Below are positions 51,401-64,000 of a stretch of DNA of 64,000 nt, piece by piece; within the stretch, counting starts at the first letter, position 1; each line of letters opens with the position of its first letter. The notes below the pieces were generated by a model, which was not told the DNA's origin, made no database searches, and saw only the letters and a program-made list of their open reading frames with translations. The position numbers were made by a program, and so were the translations under genes. Source of the DNA: Avena insularis (taxonomy: Eukaryota; Streptophyta; Magnoliopsida; Poales; Poaceae); contig JAJUPC010000235.1 in the NCBI GenBank assembly GCA_023614405.1, positions 434,001-498,000 of the forward strand, in the 5' to 3' direction.

Positions 51401-54130
51401 TAGAAAGCAGTTTTCTATAGGACTATACGGGCAGTGCACTTAGAGTACTTATGGCAGTTCTTCGAAACTACATAGGTGTTTATCCATGTAGAAAACAGTT
51501 TTCTATATGACTATACGGCAGTGCACTTAGAGTACATAGGGCAGTTCTTTGAAAGTACATTGGTGTGTATCCGTGTAGAAAGCAGTTTTCTATATGACTA
51601 TACGGGCAGTGCACTTAGAGTGCAGGGTTGTCCCGCATTCGTTAGGGGCTACTATAGTTTCTAGGTTAGGCAGTGCACGTGGCTGAGGAAGCGCAGTGCT
51701 TTGAACAGAAACCAGTATACCTGCAGCATTACATAGAGCAGTGCAATTATCGAAATATGGGCAGTGCACGCAGGATAAATAGGGCAGTTCTTCGAAAGTA
51801 CATAGGTGTGTATCTGTGTAGAAAGCAGTTTTCTATATGACTATACGGGCAGTGCACTTAGAGTGCAGGGTCGTCCCGCATTCGTTAGGGGCTAGTATAG
51901 TTTCTAGGTTAGGCAGTTCACATGGCTGAGGAACCGCAGTGCTTGACGAGAAACGATGTGCGTCGACATTACACATAGCAGTGCAATTGTCGACATAAGG
52001 GGAGTGCACGCATGATAAATAGGGCAGTTCTTTGAAAGTACATAGGTGTGTATCCGTGTAGAAAACAGTTTTCTATATGACTATACGGGCAGTGCACTTA
52101 GAGTACATAGGGCAGTTCTTTGAAAGTACATAGGTATGTATCCGTGTAGAAAGCAGTTTTCTATATGACTATACGGGCAGTGCACTTAGAGTGGAGGGTT
52201 ATCTCGCATTCGTTAGGGGCTACTATAGTTTCTAGGTTAGGCAGTGCACATGGCTGAGGAAGCGTAGTGCTTCGAACAGAAACCAGTGTACCTGCAACAT
52301 TACATAGAGCAGTGCAATTGTCAACATAAGGGCAGTGCACGTAGGATAAATAGGGCTGTTCTTCGAAAGTACATAGGTGTGTATCCATATAGAAAGTAGT
52401 TTTCTATATGATTATACGGGCAGTGAAGTTAGAGTGCAGGGTCGTCCAGGGGCTAGTATAGTTTCTAGCTTAGGAAGTGCACATTGGTGAGGAAGCGCAG
52501 TGCTTCGAACAGAAACCAGTATACCTGCAGCATTACATAGAGTAGTGCAATTGTCGACATAAGGGCAGTGCACGCAGGAAAATAGGGCAGTTCTTCGAAA
52601 GTACATAGGTGTGTATCCGTGTAGAAAGCAGTTTTCTATATGACTATATGGGCAGTGCACTTAGAGTGCAGGGTCGTCCCGCATTCGTTAGGGGCTAGTA
52701 TAGTTTCTAGGTTAGCTAGTGCACGTGGTGAGAAGCGATTGCTTGACGAAACGGTGTACCTGCATCATTACATAGAGCAGTGCAATTATCGAACTAAGGG
52801 CAGTGCACGTAGCATAAATAGTGCACGCAGGATAAATAGGGCAGTTCTTCGAAAGTACATAGGTGTGTATCCGTATAGAAAGCAATTTTCTATATGACTA
52901 TACGGGTAGTGCACTTAGAGTGCAGGGTCGTCCTGCATTCGTTAGGGGCTAGTATAGTTTCTAGGTTAGGCAGTGCACGTGGCTGAGGAAGCGCAGTACT
53001 TGACGAAACCGGTGTACTGCGGCATTACATAGACAATTGAATTGTCAACATAAGGCGATGCAAGATAAATAGGGCAGTTCTTCGAAAGTACATAGGTGTG
53101 TATCCGTGTAGAAAGCAGTTTTCTATAGGACTATACGGGCAGTGCACTTAGAGTACTTATGGCAGTTCTTCGAAACTACATAGGTGTTTATCCATGTAGA
53201 ATACAGTTTTCTATATGACTATACGGCAGTGCACTTAGAGTACATAGGGCAGTTCTTTGAAATTACATTGGTGTGTATCCGTGTAGAAAGCAGTTTTCTA
53301 TATGACTATACGGGCAGTGCACTTAGAATGCAGGGTTGTCCCGCATTCGTTAGGGGCTACTATAGTTTCTAGGTTAGGCAGTGCACGTGGCTGAGGAAGC
53401 GCAGTGCTTCGAACAGAAACTAGTATACTTATGACATTACATAAGCGGTGCAATTATCGAAATATGGGCAGTGCACGCATGATAAATAGGGCAGTTCTTC
53501 GAAAGTACATAGGTGTGTATCTGTGTAGAAAGCAGTTTTCTATATGACTATACGGGCAGTGCACTTAGAGTGCAGGGTCGTCCCGCATTCGTTAGGGGCT
53601 AGTATAGTTTCTAGGTTAGGCAGTTCACGTGGCTGAGGAACCGCAGTGCTTCGAACAGAAACCAGTGTACGTGCAGCATTACACATAGCAGTGCAATTGT
53701 CGACATAAGGGGAGTGCACGCATGATAAATAGGGCAGTTCTTTGAAAGTACATAGGTGTGTATCCATGTAGAAAACAGTTTTCTATATGACTATACGGGC
53801 AGTGCACTTAGAGTACATAGGGCAGTTCTTTGAAAGTACATAGGTATGTATCCGTGTAGAAAGCAGTTTTCTATATGACTATACGGGCAGTGCACTTAGA
53901 GTGCAGGGTTGTCCCGCATTCGTTAGGGGCTACTATAGTTTCTAGGTTAGGCAATGCGTGGGTGAGGCGTAGTGCTTGACGAAACGGTGTACTGCTGACA
54001 TTACATAGAAGCGGTCTGCAATTGTCGACATAAGGGCAGTGCACGTAGGATAAATAGGACAGTTCTTCGAAAGTACATAGGTGTGTATCCGTATAGAAAG
54101 CAGTTTTCTATATGACTATAAGGACAGTGC
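50680..54130 (+). repeat. Sat2 higher-order duplication, offset about 1,716 bp
   Basis: About 50,690-52,400 is repeated at about 52,408-54,130. Both begin with GATTATACGGGCAGTGAA and the shortened GTCGTCCAGGGGCTAG, then carry the GCTAGTGCACG variant, GTCAACATAAGG, the TACTTATGGCAGTTCTTCG short unit and the GGCTACTATAG variant in the same order. With 47,220-48,900 this makes three related blocks. Confidence 0.8.
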
Positions 54131-57000
54131 ACTTAGAGTACCTAGGGCAATTCTTCGAAAGTACATAGGTGTGTATCCGTGTAAGCGATTTTATATATGA
54201 CTATAGAGGCGATTGCACTTAGAGTGCGAGGTCGTCCCGCATTAGTTGAGCTAGTATAGTTTCTAGGTTAGGCGGTGCCGCATTGGAGAAGCGCGATGCT
54301 TGAGCGAAACCAGTATACCTGCAGACATTACATAAGCGATTGCAATTGTCGACATAAGGGCAGTGCACGCAGGATAAATAGGGCAGTTCTTCGAAAGTAC
54401 ATAGGTGTGTATCCGCGTAGAAAGCAGTTTTCTATATGACTATATGGGAAGTGCACGCAGGATAAATAGGGCATTCTTAGAAAGTACATACGTGTGTATC
54501 CGTATAGAAAGCAGTTTTCTATATGACCCTACGGGAAGTGCACTTAGAGTACCTAGGGCAGTTCTTCGAAAGTACATAAGTGTGTATCCGTGTAGAAAGC
54601 AGTTTTATATATGACTATACGGGAGTGCACTTAGAGTGCAGGTGGTCCCCATTACGTTCTGATTCTGGGCCTATAGTTTCTAGGTTAGGCAGTGCATGTG
54701 GCTGAGGAAGCACAGTGCTTCGAAAAAAACTAGTGTACCTGCAGCATTACATAGAGCAGCGCAATTGTCGAAATAAAAGCGGTGCACTGCAGGATAAATA
54801 AGGCGATTCTTCGAAAGTACATAGGTGTGTATCCGTGCAGAAAGTAGTTTTCTATATGACTATCTGGCGATTGCACTTAGAGTGCGGTGGTCCCGCATTA
54901 GATTAGGGGCTAGTATAGTTTCTAGGTTAGCTAGTGCGTGGTGAGGAAGCGAGTGCTTGAATAGAAACCAGGTGTCGTGCGACATTACATAGCGATGCAA
55001 TTGTCGACATAAGGGGAGTGCACGCATGATAAATAGGGCAGTTCTTTGAAAGTACATAGGTGTGTATCCGTGTAGAAAACAGTTTTCTATATGACTATAC
55101 GGGCAGTGCACTTAGAGTACTTATGGCAGTTCTTCGAAACTACATAGGTGTTTATCCATGTAGAAAACAGTTTTCTATATGACTATCTGATGCACTTAGA
55201 GTACATAGGGCAGTTCTTTGAAAGTACATTGGTGTGTATCCGTGTAAGCAGTTTTCTATATGACTATACGGGCAGTGCACTTAGAATGCAGGGTTGTCCC
55301 GCATTCGTTAGGGGCTACTATAGTTTCTAGGTTAGGCAGTGCACGTGGCTGAGGAAGCGCAGTGCTTTGAACAGAAACTAGTATACTTGCAGCATTACAT
55401 AGAGCAGTGCAATTATCGAAATATGGGCAGTGCACGCAGGATAAATAGGGCAGTTCTTCGAAAGTACATAGGTGTGTATCTGTGTAGAAAGCAGTTTTCT
55501 ATATGACTATACGGGCAGTGCACTTAGAGTGCAGGGTCGTCCCGCATTCGTTAGGGGCTCGTATAGTTTCTAGGTTAGGCAATTCACGTTCTTTGAGGAA
55601 CATGATGCTTGAGCGAAACCGGTGTCGTGCGACGTACACATAGCAGTGCAATTGTCGACATAAGGGGAGTGCACGCATGATAAATAGGGCAGTTCTTTGA
55701 AAGTACATAGGTGTGTATCCATGTAGAAAACAGTTTTCTATATGACTATACGGGCAGTGCACTTAGAGTACATAGGGCAGTTCTTTGAAAGTACATAGGT
55801 ATGTATCCGTGTAGAAAGCAGTTTTCTATATGACTATCTGGTGCACTTAGAGTGCGAGGTTGTCCGCATTCGTTAGGGGCTACTATAGTTTCTAGGTTAG
55901 GCGTGCTGCATTGGTGAGAGCGTAGTGCTTGGACGAAACCAGTGTACTGCAGCATTACATAAGCGGTGCAATTGTCGACATAAGGCGATTGCGTGGGATA
56001 AATAAGGCGATTCTTGAAAGTACATAGGTGTGTATCCGTATAGAAAGCAGTTTTCTATATGACTATAAGGACAGTGCACTTAGAGTACCTAGGGCAATTC
56101 TTCGAAAGTACATAGGTGTGTATCCGTGTAGAAAGCAGTTTTATATATGACTATAGGGGCAGTGCACTTAGAGTGCAGGGTCGTCCCGCATTCGTTACGG
56201 GCTAGTATAGTTTCTAGGTTAGGCAGTGCACGTGGCTGAGGAAGCGCGATGCTTGACGAGAACAGTATACTGCGACATTACATAAGCGGTGCAATTGTCG
56301 ACATAAGAAGGCGATTACCTTGAGGATAAATAGGGCAGTTCTTCGAAAGTACATAGGTGTGTATCCGCGTAGAAAGCAGTTTTCTATATGACTATATGGG
56401 AAGTGCACGCAGGATAAATAGGGCATTCTTAGAAAGTACATACGTGTGTATCCGTATAGAAAGCAGTTTTCTATATGACCCTACGGGAAGTGCACTTAGA
56501 GTACCTAGGGAAGTTCTTCGAAAGTACATAAGTGTGTATCCGTGTAGAAAGCAGTTTTATATATGACTATACGGGAGTGCACTTAGAGTGCAGGGTGGTC
56601 CCGCATTCGTTACGGGCTAGTATAGTTTCTAGGTTAGGCAGTGCATGTGGCTGAGGAAGCACAGTGCTTCGAAAAAAACTAGTGTACCTGCAGCATTACA
56701 TAGAGCAGCGCAATTGTCGAAATAAGGGCGGTGCACACAGGATAAATAGGGCAGTTCTTCGAAAGTACATAGGTGTGTATCCGTGTAGAAAGTAGTTTTC
56801 TATATGACTATACGGGCAGTGCACTTAGAGTGCAGGGTCGTCCCGCATTCGTTAGGGGCTAGTATAGTTTCTAGGTTAGCTAGTGCACGTGGTGAGAAGC
56901 GATTAGCGAATAGAAACGGTGTACGCATCATTACATAGAGCAGTGCAATTATCGAACTAAGGGCAGTGCACGTAGCATAAATATTGCACGCAGGATAAAT
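54080..57000 (+). repeat. Sat2 higher-order duplication, offset about 1,950 bp
   Basis: About 54,080-54,900 is repeated at about 56,030-56,860. The rare series GTATCCGCGTAGAAAGC, GGGAAGTGCACGCAGG, TACATACGTGTGTATCC and ATGACCCTACGGGAAG occurs at 54,405-54,614 and again at 56,357-56,566, 1,952 bp apart. A less similar relative lies at 57,488-57,697. Confidence 0.8.
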
Positions 57001-60000
57001 AGGGCAGTTCTTCGAAAGAACATATGTGTGTATCCGTGTAGAAAGCAATTTTCTATATGACTACGGGCAGTGCACTTAGAGTGCAGGGTCGTCCCGCATT
57101 CGTTAGGGGCTACTATAGTTTCTAGGTTAGGCAATGCATGGTGAGAGCGCGATGCTTGATTAAGAAACTAGTGTACCTGCAGCATTACATAGAGCAGTGC
57201 AATTGTTGAAATAAGGGCAGTGCACGCTGGATAAATAGGGCAGTTCTTCGAAAGTACATAGGTGTGTATCCGTGTAGAAAGAAGTTTTCTATATCACTAT
57301 ACGGGCAGTGAACTTAGAGTGCAGGGTCGTCCCGCATTCATTAGGGGCTAGTATAGTTTCTAGGTTAGGAAGTGCGTGGTGAGGCCGCGATGCTTGACGA
57401 AACGATATACAGCATTACATAGAAGCGATGCAATTGTCGACATAAGGCGGTGCAGGATAAATAGGGCAGTTCTTCGAAAGTACATAGGTGTGTATCCGTG
57501 TAGAAAGCATTTTTGTATATGACTATATGGGCAGTGCACGCAGGATAAATAGGGCATTCTTAGAAAGTACATACGTGTGTATCCATATAGAAAGCAGTTT
57601 TCTATATGACTATACGGGCAGTGCACTTAGAGTACCTAGGGCAGTTCTTCGAAAGTACATAGGTGTGTATCCGTGTAGAAAGCAGTTTTATATATGACTA
57701 TACGGGAGTGCACTTAGAGTGCAGGGTGGTCCCGCATTCGTTACGGGCTAGTATAGTTTCTATGTTAGGCCATTGCGTGGTGAGGAAGCCTTGATGCTAC
57801 GACGAAAACCGATGTACTGCGACATTACATAGAAGCGTGCAATTGTCGAAATATGGGCGCAGCAGGATAAATAGAGGCGATTCTTGAAAGTACATAGGTG
57901 TGTATACGTGTGAAAGCAGTTTTCTATATGACTATATGGGTAGTGCACTTAGAGTGCGGTGCGTCCGCATTCGTTAGGGGCTAGTATAGTTTCTAGGTTG
58001 GGCAATTCATTGGTGAGGAAGCGCGTGCTTGAGAGAAACCGGTGTACTGCTGACATTACATAGTAGTGAAATTGTCGACATAAGGCGTGCATGATAAATA
58101 AGGCAGTTCTTGAAAGTACATAGGTGTGTATCCGTGTGAGCAGTTTTCTATATGACTATCTGGGCGATTGCACTTAGAGTACATAGATTCTTGAAAGTAC
58201 ATAGGTGTGTATCCGTATAAGCAGTTTCTATATGACTATCTGGAGTTGTGCACTTAGTGTGCGAATTCGTCCCGCATTCGTTACGGGCTAGTATAGTTTC
58301 TATGTTAGGCGATTACTGCGTGGTGAGGAAGCGCGAGGCTGACGAAACGGTGTACTGCAGCATTACATATAGCAGTGCAATTGTCGAAATATGGGCAGTG
58401 CACGCAGGATAAATAGGGCAGTTCTTCGAAAGTACATAGGTGTATATCTGTGTAGAAAGAAGTTTTCTATATGACTATACGGGCAGTGCACTTAGAGTGC
58501 AGGGTCATCCCGCATTCGTTAGGGGCTAGTATAGTTTCTAGGTTAGGCAGTTCATGTGGCTGACGAAGCGCGGTCTTGAGCGAAACGGTGTACGTGCTGA
58601 CATTACGAAGCGGTGCAATTATCGACATAAGGGCAGTGCACGCATGATAAATAGGGCAGTTCTTTGAAAGTTCATAGGTGTGTATCCGTGTAGAATGTAG
58701 TTTTCTATATGACTAGACGGGCAGTGCACTTAGAGTACATAGGGCAGTTCTTCGAAAGTACATAGGTGCGTATCCGTGTAGAAAGCAGTTTTCTATATGA
58801 CTATACGGGCAGTGAAATTAGAGTGCAGGGTTGTCCCGAATTCGTTAGGGGCTAGTATAGTTTCTACGTTAGGTAGTGCACGTGGCTAAGGAAGCGCAGT
58901 GCTTCGAACAGAAACCTGTGTACCTGCAGCATTACATAGAGCAGTGCAATTTTCGACATAAGGGTAGTGCACGCAGGATAAATAGGGCAGTTCTTCGAAA
59001 GTACATAGGTGTGTATCCATATAGAAAGCAGTTTTCTATATGACTATAAGGGCAGTGCACTTAGAGTACCTAGGGCAATTCTTCGAAAGTACATAGGTGT
59101 GTATCCGTGTAGAAAGAAGTTTTATATATGACTATACGGGCAGTGCACTTAGAGTGCAGGGTCGTCCCGCATTCGTTACGGGCTTGTATAGTTTCTAGGT
59201 TAGCTAGTGCACGTGGCTGAAGAAACGCATTGCTTCGAACAGAAACGAGTGTACCTGCATCATTACATAGAGAAGTGCAATTATCGAACTAAGGTCAGTG
59301 CACGCATCATAAATAGTGCACGCAGGATAAATAGGGAAGTTCTTCGAAAGTACATAGGTGTGTATCCGTGTAGAAAGCAATTTTCTATATGACTATACGG
59401 GCAGTGCACTTAGAGTGCAGGGTCGTCCCGCATTCGTTAGGGGCTAGTATAGTTTCTAGGTTAGGCAGTGCACATGGCTGAGGAAGCACAGTACTTCGAA
59501 CAGAAACAAGTGTACCTGCAGCATTACATAGACCAGTGGAATTGTCGACATAAGGGCAGTGCACGCAGGATAAATAGGGTAGTTCTTCGAAAGTACATAG
59601 GTGTGTATCCATGTAGAAAGCAGTTTTCTATAGGACTATACGGGCAGTGCACTTAGAGTACATATGGCAGTTCTTCGAAACTATATAGGTGTATATCCAT
59701 GTAGAAAACAGTTTTCTATATGACTATACAGACAGTGCACTTAGAGTACATAGGGCAGTTCTTCGAAAGTACATAGGTGTGTATCCGTGTAGAAAGCAGT
59801 TTTCTATATGACTATACGGGCAGTGCACTTAGAGTACATCGGGCAATTCTTCGAAAGTACATAGGTGTCTATCCGTGTAGAAAGCAGTTTTCTATATGAC
59901 TATACGGGCGGTGCACTTAGAGTACATATGGAAGTTCTTCGAAACTATATAGGTGTATATCCATGTAGAAAACAATTTTCTATACGACTATATGGGCAGT

Positions 60001-60199
60001 GCACTTATAGTATGTAGGCGATTCTTTGAGCATTACATAGGTGTGTGTATCCGTGTAAGCGATTTCTATATGACTATCTGGTAGGTGCGCAAAGTGTAGG
60101 GTTGTGTCCGCATTACGTTCTGAGCTAGAATATAGTTTCTATGTTAGGCGATGCACGTGGTGAGCAAGCGATGCTTGACGAAACAAGTCTACTGCTGAC

Positions 60200-63100
60200 A
60201 TTACATAGGCGGTGCAATTGTCGACATAAGAGGCGATTACCTTGAGATAAATAGGGCAGTTCTTCGAAAGTACATAGGTGTGTATCCGTATAGAAAGCAG
60301 ATTTCTATATGACTATACGGGCAGTGCACTTAGAGTACATAGGGAAGTTCTTCGAAAGTACATAAGTGCGTATCCATGTAGAAATCAGTTTTCTATATGA
60401 CTATACGGGCAGTGAACTTAGAGTGCAGGGTCGTCCCGCATTCGTTAGGGGCTAGTATAGTTTCTAGGTTAGGCGATTAGCATTGGTGAGCAGCGGTGCT
60501 TGTGAAAAAACCGATGTACTGCGGCATTACATAAGCGGTCTGATTGTCGACATAAGGGAAGTGCCTTGAGGAGAAATAGGCCGTTCTTTGAAAGTACATA
60601 GGTGTATCCAAGTATAAGCGGTTTTCTATATGACTATACGGGCAGTGCACTTAGAGTACATAAGGCAATTCTTCGAAAGTACATAGGTGTGTATCCGTGT
60701 AGAAAGCAGTTTTCTATATGACTATACGGGTAGTGCACTTAGAGTACATATGGCAGTTCTTCGAAACTACATAGGTGTATATCCATGTAGAAAACTGTTT
60801 TCTATATGACTATACGGGCAGTGCACTTAGAGTACATAGGGTAGTTCTTTAAAAGTACATAAGTGTGTATCCATGTAGAAAGCAGTTTTCTATATGACTA
60901 TCTGGGCGATGCACTTAGAGTGCGAGGTGAGTCGCATTAAGTTTAGGGGCTAGTATAGTTTCTAGGTTAGGCGATTCACATGTGGGGAAGCCTTGATGTG
61001 ACGAAACAGTGTACCTGCAGCATTACCTGAGCAGTGCAATTGTCGACATAAAGGCGATTGCCTTGAGATAAATAGGGCAGTTCTTCGAAAGTACATAGGT
61101 GTGTATCCGTGTAGAAAGCAGTTTTCTATATGACTATACGGGCAGTGCACTTAGAGTACATAGGGCAATTCTTCGAAAGTACATAGGTGTGTATCCGCGT
61201 AGAAAGCAATTTTCTATATGACTATACGGGCGGTGCACTTAGAGTCCATATGGAAGTTCTTCGAAACTATATAGGTGTATATCCATGTAGAAAACAATTT
61301 TCTATATGACTATACGGGCAGTGCACTTATAGTACATAGGGTAGTTCTTTGAAAGTACATAGGTGTGTATCCGTGTAGAAAGCAGTTTTCTATATGACTA
61401 TCTGGCGGTGCACTTAGAGTGCGGGGTTGTCCCGCATTAGATTAGGCTAGTATAGTTTCTATGTTAGGCAGCATGGGTGAGCAACCGTAGTGCTTGACGA
61501 AACAAGTCTACTGCAGACATTACATAGAAGCGGTGCAATTGTCGACATAAGGCGAGGCAGCAGGATAAATAGGCGATTCTTCGAAAGTACATAGGTGTGT
61601 ATCCGTGTAGAAAGCAGTTTTCTATATGACTATACGGGCAGTGCACTTAGAGTACATAGGGAAGTTCTTCGAAAGTAAATAGGTGCGTATCTGTGTAGAA
61701 AGCAGTTTTCTATATGACTATACGGGCAGTGAACTTAGAGTGCAGGGTCGTCCCACAGTCGTTAGGGGCTAGCATAGTTTCTAGGTTAGGCAGTGCACAT
61801 GGCTGAGCAAGTGCAGTGCTTCGGACAGAAACCAGTGTACCTGCAACATTACATAGAGCAGTGCAATTGTCGACATAAGGGCAGTGCATGCAGGATAAAT
61901 AGGGCAGTTCTTCGAAAGTACATAGGTGTGTATCCGTATAGAAAGCAGTTTTCTATATGACTATACGGGCAGTGCACTTAGAGTACATAGGGCAATTCTT
62001 CGAAAGTACATAGGTGTGTATCCATGTAGAAATCAGTTTTCTATATGACTATACGGGCAGTGCACTTAGAGTACATATGGCAGTTCTTCGAAAGTACATA
62101 GGTGTGTATCCGTGTAGAAAGCAGTTTTCTATAGGACTATACGGGTAGTGCACTTAGAGTACATATGGCAGTTCTTCGAAACTATATAGGTGTATATCCA
62201 TGTAGAAAACAGTTTTCTATATGACTATACGGATAGTGCACTTAGAGTACATAGGGCAGTTCTTCGAAAGTACATAGGTGTGTATCCGTGTAGAAAGCAG
62301 TTTTCTATATGACTATACGGGCAGTGCACTTAGAGTACATAGGGCAATTCTTCGAAAGTACATAGGTGTGTATCCGTGTAGAAAGCTGTTTTCTATATGA
62401 CTAGACGGGGTGTGCACTTAGAGTACATATGGAAGTTCTTCGAAACTATATAGGTGTATATCCATGTAGAAAACAATTTTCTATATGACTATACGGGCAG
62501 TGCTCTTATAGTACGTAGGGCAGTTCTTTGAAAGTACATAGGTGTGTATCCGTGTAGAAAGCAGTTTTCTATATGACTATACGGGCAGTGCACTTAGAGT
62601 GCAGGGTTGTCCCGCATTCGTTACGGGCTAGTATAGTTTCTATGTTAGGCAGTGCACGTGGCTGAGCAACCGCAGTGCTTCGAACAGAAACAAGTCTACC
62701 TGCAGCATTACATAGAGCAGTGCAATTGTCGACATAAGGCGATTACGCTTGGGATAAATAGGGCAGTTCTTCGAAAGTACATAGGTGTGTATCCGTGTAG
62801 AAAGCAGTTTTCTATATGACTATACGGGCAGTGCACTTAGAGTACATAGGGAAGTTCTTCGAAAGTACATAGGTGCGTATCCATGTAGAAAGCAGTTTTC
62901 TATATGACTATACGGGCAGTGAAGTTAGAGTGCAGGGTCGTCCCGCATTCGTTAGGGGCTAGTATAGTTTCTAGGTTAGACAGTGCACGTGGCTGAGCAA
63001 GCGCAGTGCTTCGAAAAGAAACCAGTGTACCTGCAGCATTACATATAGCAGTGCAATTGTCGACATAAGGTTACTGCACGCAGGAGAAACAGGGCTGTTC

Positions 63101-64000
63101 TTCGAAAGTACATAGGTGTGTATCCGTATAGCAAGCGGTTTTCTATATGACTATACGGGCAGTGCACTTAGAGTACATAAGGCAATTCTTCGAAAGTACA
63201 TAGGTGTGTATCCGTGTAGAAAGCAGTTTTCTATATGACTATACGGGCAGTGCACTTAGGGTACATATGGCAGTTCTTCGAAACTACATAGGTGCATATC
63301 CATGTAGAAAACTGTTTTCTATATGACTATACGGGCAGTGCACTTAGAGTACATGGGGTAGTTCTTTGAAAGTACATAAGTGTGTATCCATGTAGAAAGC
63401 AGTTTTCTATATGACTATACGGGTAGTGCACTTAGAGTGCAGGGTCGTCCCGCATTCGTTAGGGGCTGGTATAGTTTCTAGGTTAGGAAGTGCACGTGGT
63501 GAGGCCGCGGTCTTTGAGCAATCGGTGTACTGCAGCATTACATAGAAAGGTGCAATTGTCGAAATAAGGCGATTACCTTGAGATAAATAGGCAGTTCTTG
63601 AAAGTACATAGGTGTGTATCATGTAGAAAGCGTTTTCTATATGACTATCTGGCGGTGCAATTAGAGTGCAGAGGTCGTCGCATTCGTTAGGGGCTAGTAT
63701 AGTTTCTAGGTTAGCGATTCACATGGCTGAAGCCTTGATGTACATACGAAACGATGTACTGCAGACATTAAGCAGTGCAATTGTCGACATAAGGGCAGTG
63801 CATGCAGGATAAATAGGGCAGTTCTTCGAAAGTACATAGTTGTGTATCCGTTTAGAAAGCAGTTTTCTATATGACTATACGGGCAGTGCACTTAGAGTAC
63901 ATAGGGCAATTCTTCGAAAGTACATAGGTGTGTATCCGTGTAGAAAGCAATTTTCTATATGACTATACGGGCGGTGCACTTAGAGTCCATATGGAAGTTC
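60200..64000 (+). repeat. Sat2 higher-order duplication, offset about 2,742 bp
   Basis: About 60,600-61,260 matches about 63,110-64,000 unit by unit. AGAGTCCATATGGAAGTTC lies near 61,240 and 63,982, and GCGATTCACATG with CCTTGATGT lies near 60,970 and 63,714. TTTTAATAG-type short-unit series with ACTGTTTTCTATATGAC at about 60,795 and 63,310 also correspond. The second copy is cut by the window edge. Confidence 0.65.

Larger units (their letters stand above)
40605..59320 (+). repeat. Dispersed Sat2 long-unit subtype with an 18-bp tandem duplication
   Basis: Ten long units carry GTGCACGTAGCATAAATA followed directly by GTGCACGCAGGATAAATA, or a variant, where other units have one such segment. 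They usually also start GCTAGTGCACG instead of GGCAGTGCACG and have ATCATTACATAG and TTATCGAACTAAGG. Starts are near 40,550, 41,911, 43,491, 45,480, 47,524, 50,994, 52,715, 56,876 and 59,202, with a partial relative near 54,930. The spacing follows the higher-order blocks, so this subtype is a convenient marker. The coordinates span the first to the last occurrence. Confidence 0.7.
40536..64000 (+). repeat. Satellite array Sat2 (242-bp and 88-bp units)
   Basis: A tandem array starting inside a unit at TTTCGAAAAAAACC and running off the right edge. The long unit of about 242 bp (for example 40,641 to 40,883 and 40,883 to 41,127) contains in order GCAGTTCTTCGAAAGTACAT, AGGTGTGTATCCGTGTAGAA, AGCAGTTTTCTATATGACTA, TACGGGCAGTGCACTTAGAG, GGGTCGTCCCGCATTCGTTA, GGGGCTAGTATAGTTTCTAG, GTTAGGCAGTGCACGTGGCT, GAGGAAGCGCAGTGCTTCGA, CTGCAGCATTACATAGAGCA, GTGCAATTGTCGACATAAGG and GCAGTGCACGCAGGATAAAT. 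The short unit of about 88 bp keeps only the first part and joins through TTAGAGTACATAGG. Long and short units are mixed. Restriction sites typical of the long unit are BstBI TTCGAA, ApaLI GTGCAC, PstI CTGCAG and SalI GTCGAC. Frames of 60-88 codons occur on both strands and are not genes. I do not recognise the family. Confidence 0.95.

Noticed and set aside
40536..64000. Numerous 60-88 codon frames such as those beginning MHCPYSHIENCFLHGYTPMYF
   Set aside because: They are translations of the Sat2 unit, repeated wherever the unit is intact, with no independent gene signal.
1..64000. Telomeric (TTTAGGG) or rRNA/tRNA sequence that would place the window on the chromosome
   Set aside because: No run of telomere repeats and no tRNA or rRNA signature was seen, so subtelomeric or pericentromeric location cannot be stated.

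Overview
The window looks like plant nuclear DNA, most likely from a large-genome grass (Triticeae or a related Pooideae). That is an inference from the general character of the LTR-type insertion, the F-box-like coding remnant and the amount of satellite DNA; no marker fixes the species. No intact protein gene, rRNA, tRNA or CRISPR array could be supported. Over 85 percent of the window is tandem repeat.

Layout. (1) Positions 1-12,946 and 18,950-37,206 are one satellite array (here Sat1) made of two monomer sizes, 39 bp and 48 bp, often alternating as an 87-bp dimer, with several layers of kilobase-scale tandem duplication. Both monomer lengths are multiples of three, so the array shows very long open frames on both strands; I read these as a by-product of the repeat. 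(2) Positions 12,947-18,949 are a 6.0-kb non-coding insertion into Sat1 with TG...CA ends, best read as a solo LTR or LTR-like element lying on the minus strand. (3) Positions 37,207-40,535 form a 3.3-kb low-copy island: a CpG-rich segment, a pyrimidine-rich tract, three 81-bp repeats, a GC-rich minisatellite of about nine units, and an F-box-type coding sequence at 39,099-40,364. That sequence keeps one reading frame for 421 codons but has four internal stops. (4) Positions 40,536-64,000 are a second, unrelated satellite (Sat2) built from 242-bp and 88-bp units, again in kilobase-scale higher-order blocks, and running off the end of the window.

Most interesting points: the codon-sized architecture of Sat1; evidence that the short Sat2 unit is a deletion product between two 11-bp direct repeats inside the long unit; sequence kinship between the 81-bp repeats upstream of the F-box locus and Sat2; the F-box remnant decaying by stops without frameshifts; and blocks in Sat2 where the same set of motif changes recurs, which looks more like long-read consensus error at modified cytosines than true divergence. 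No working gene system is visible.
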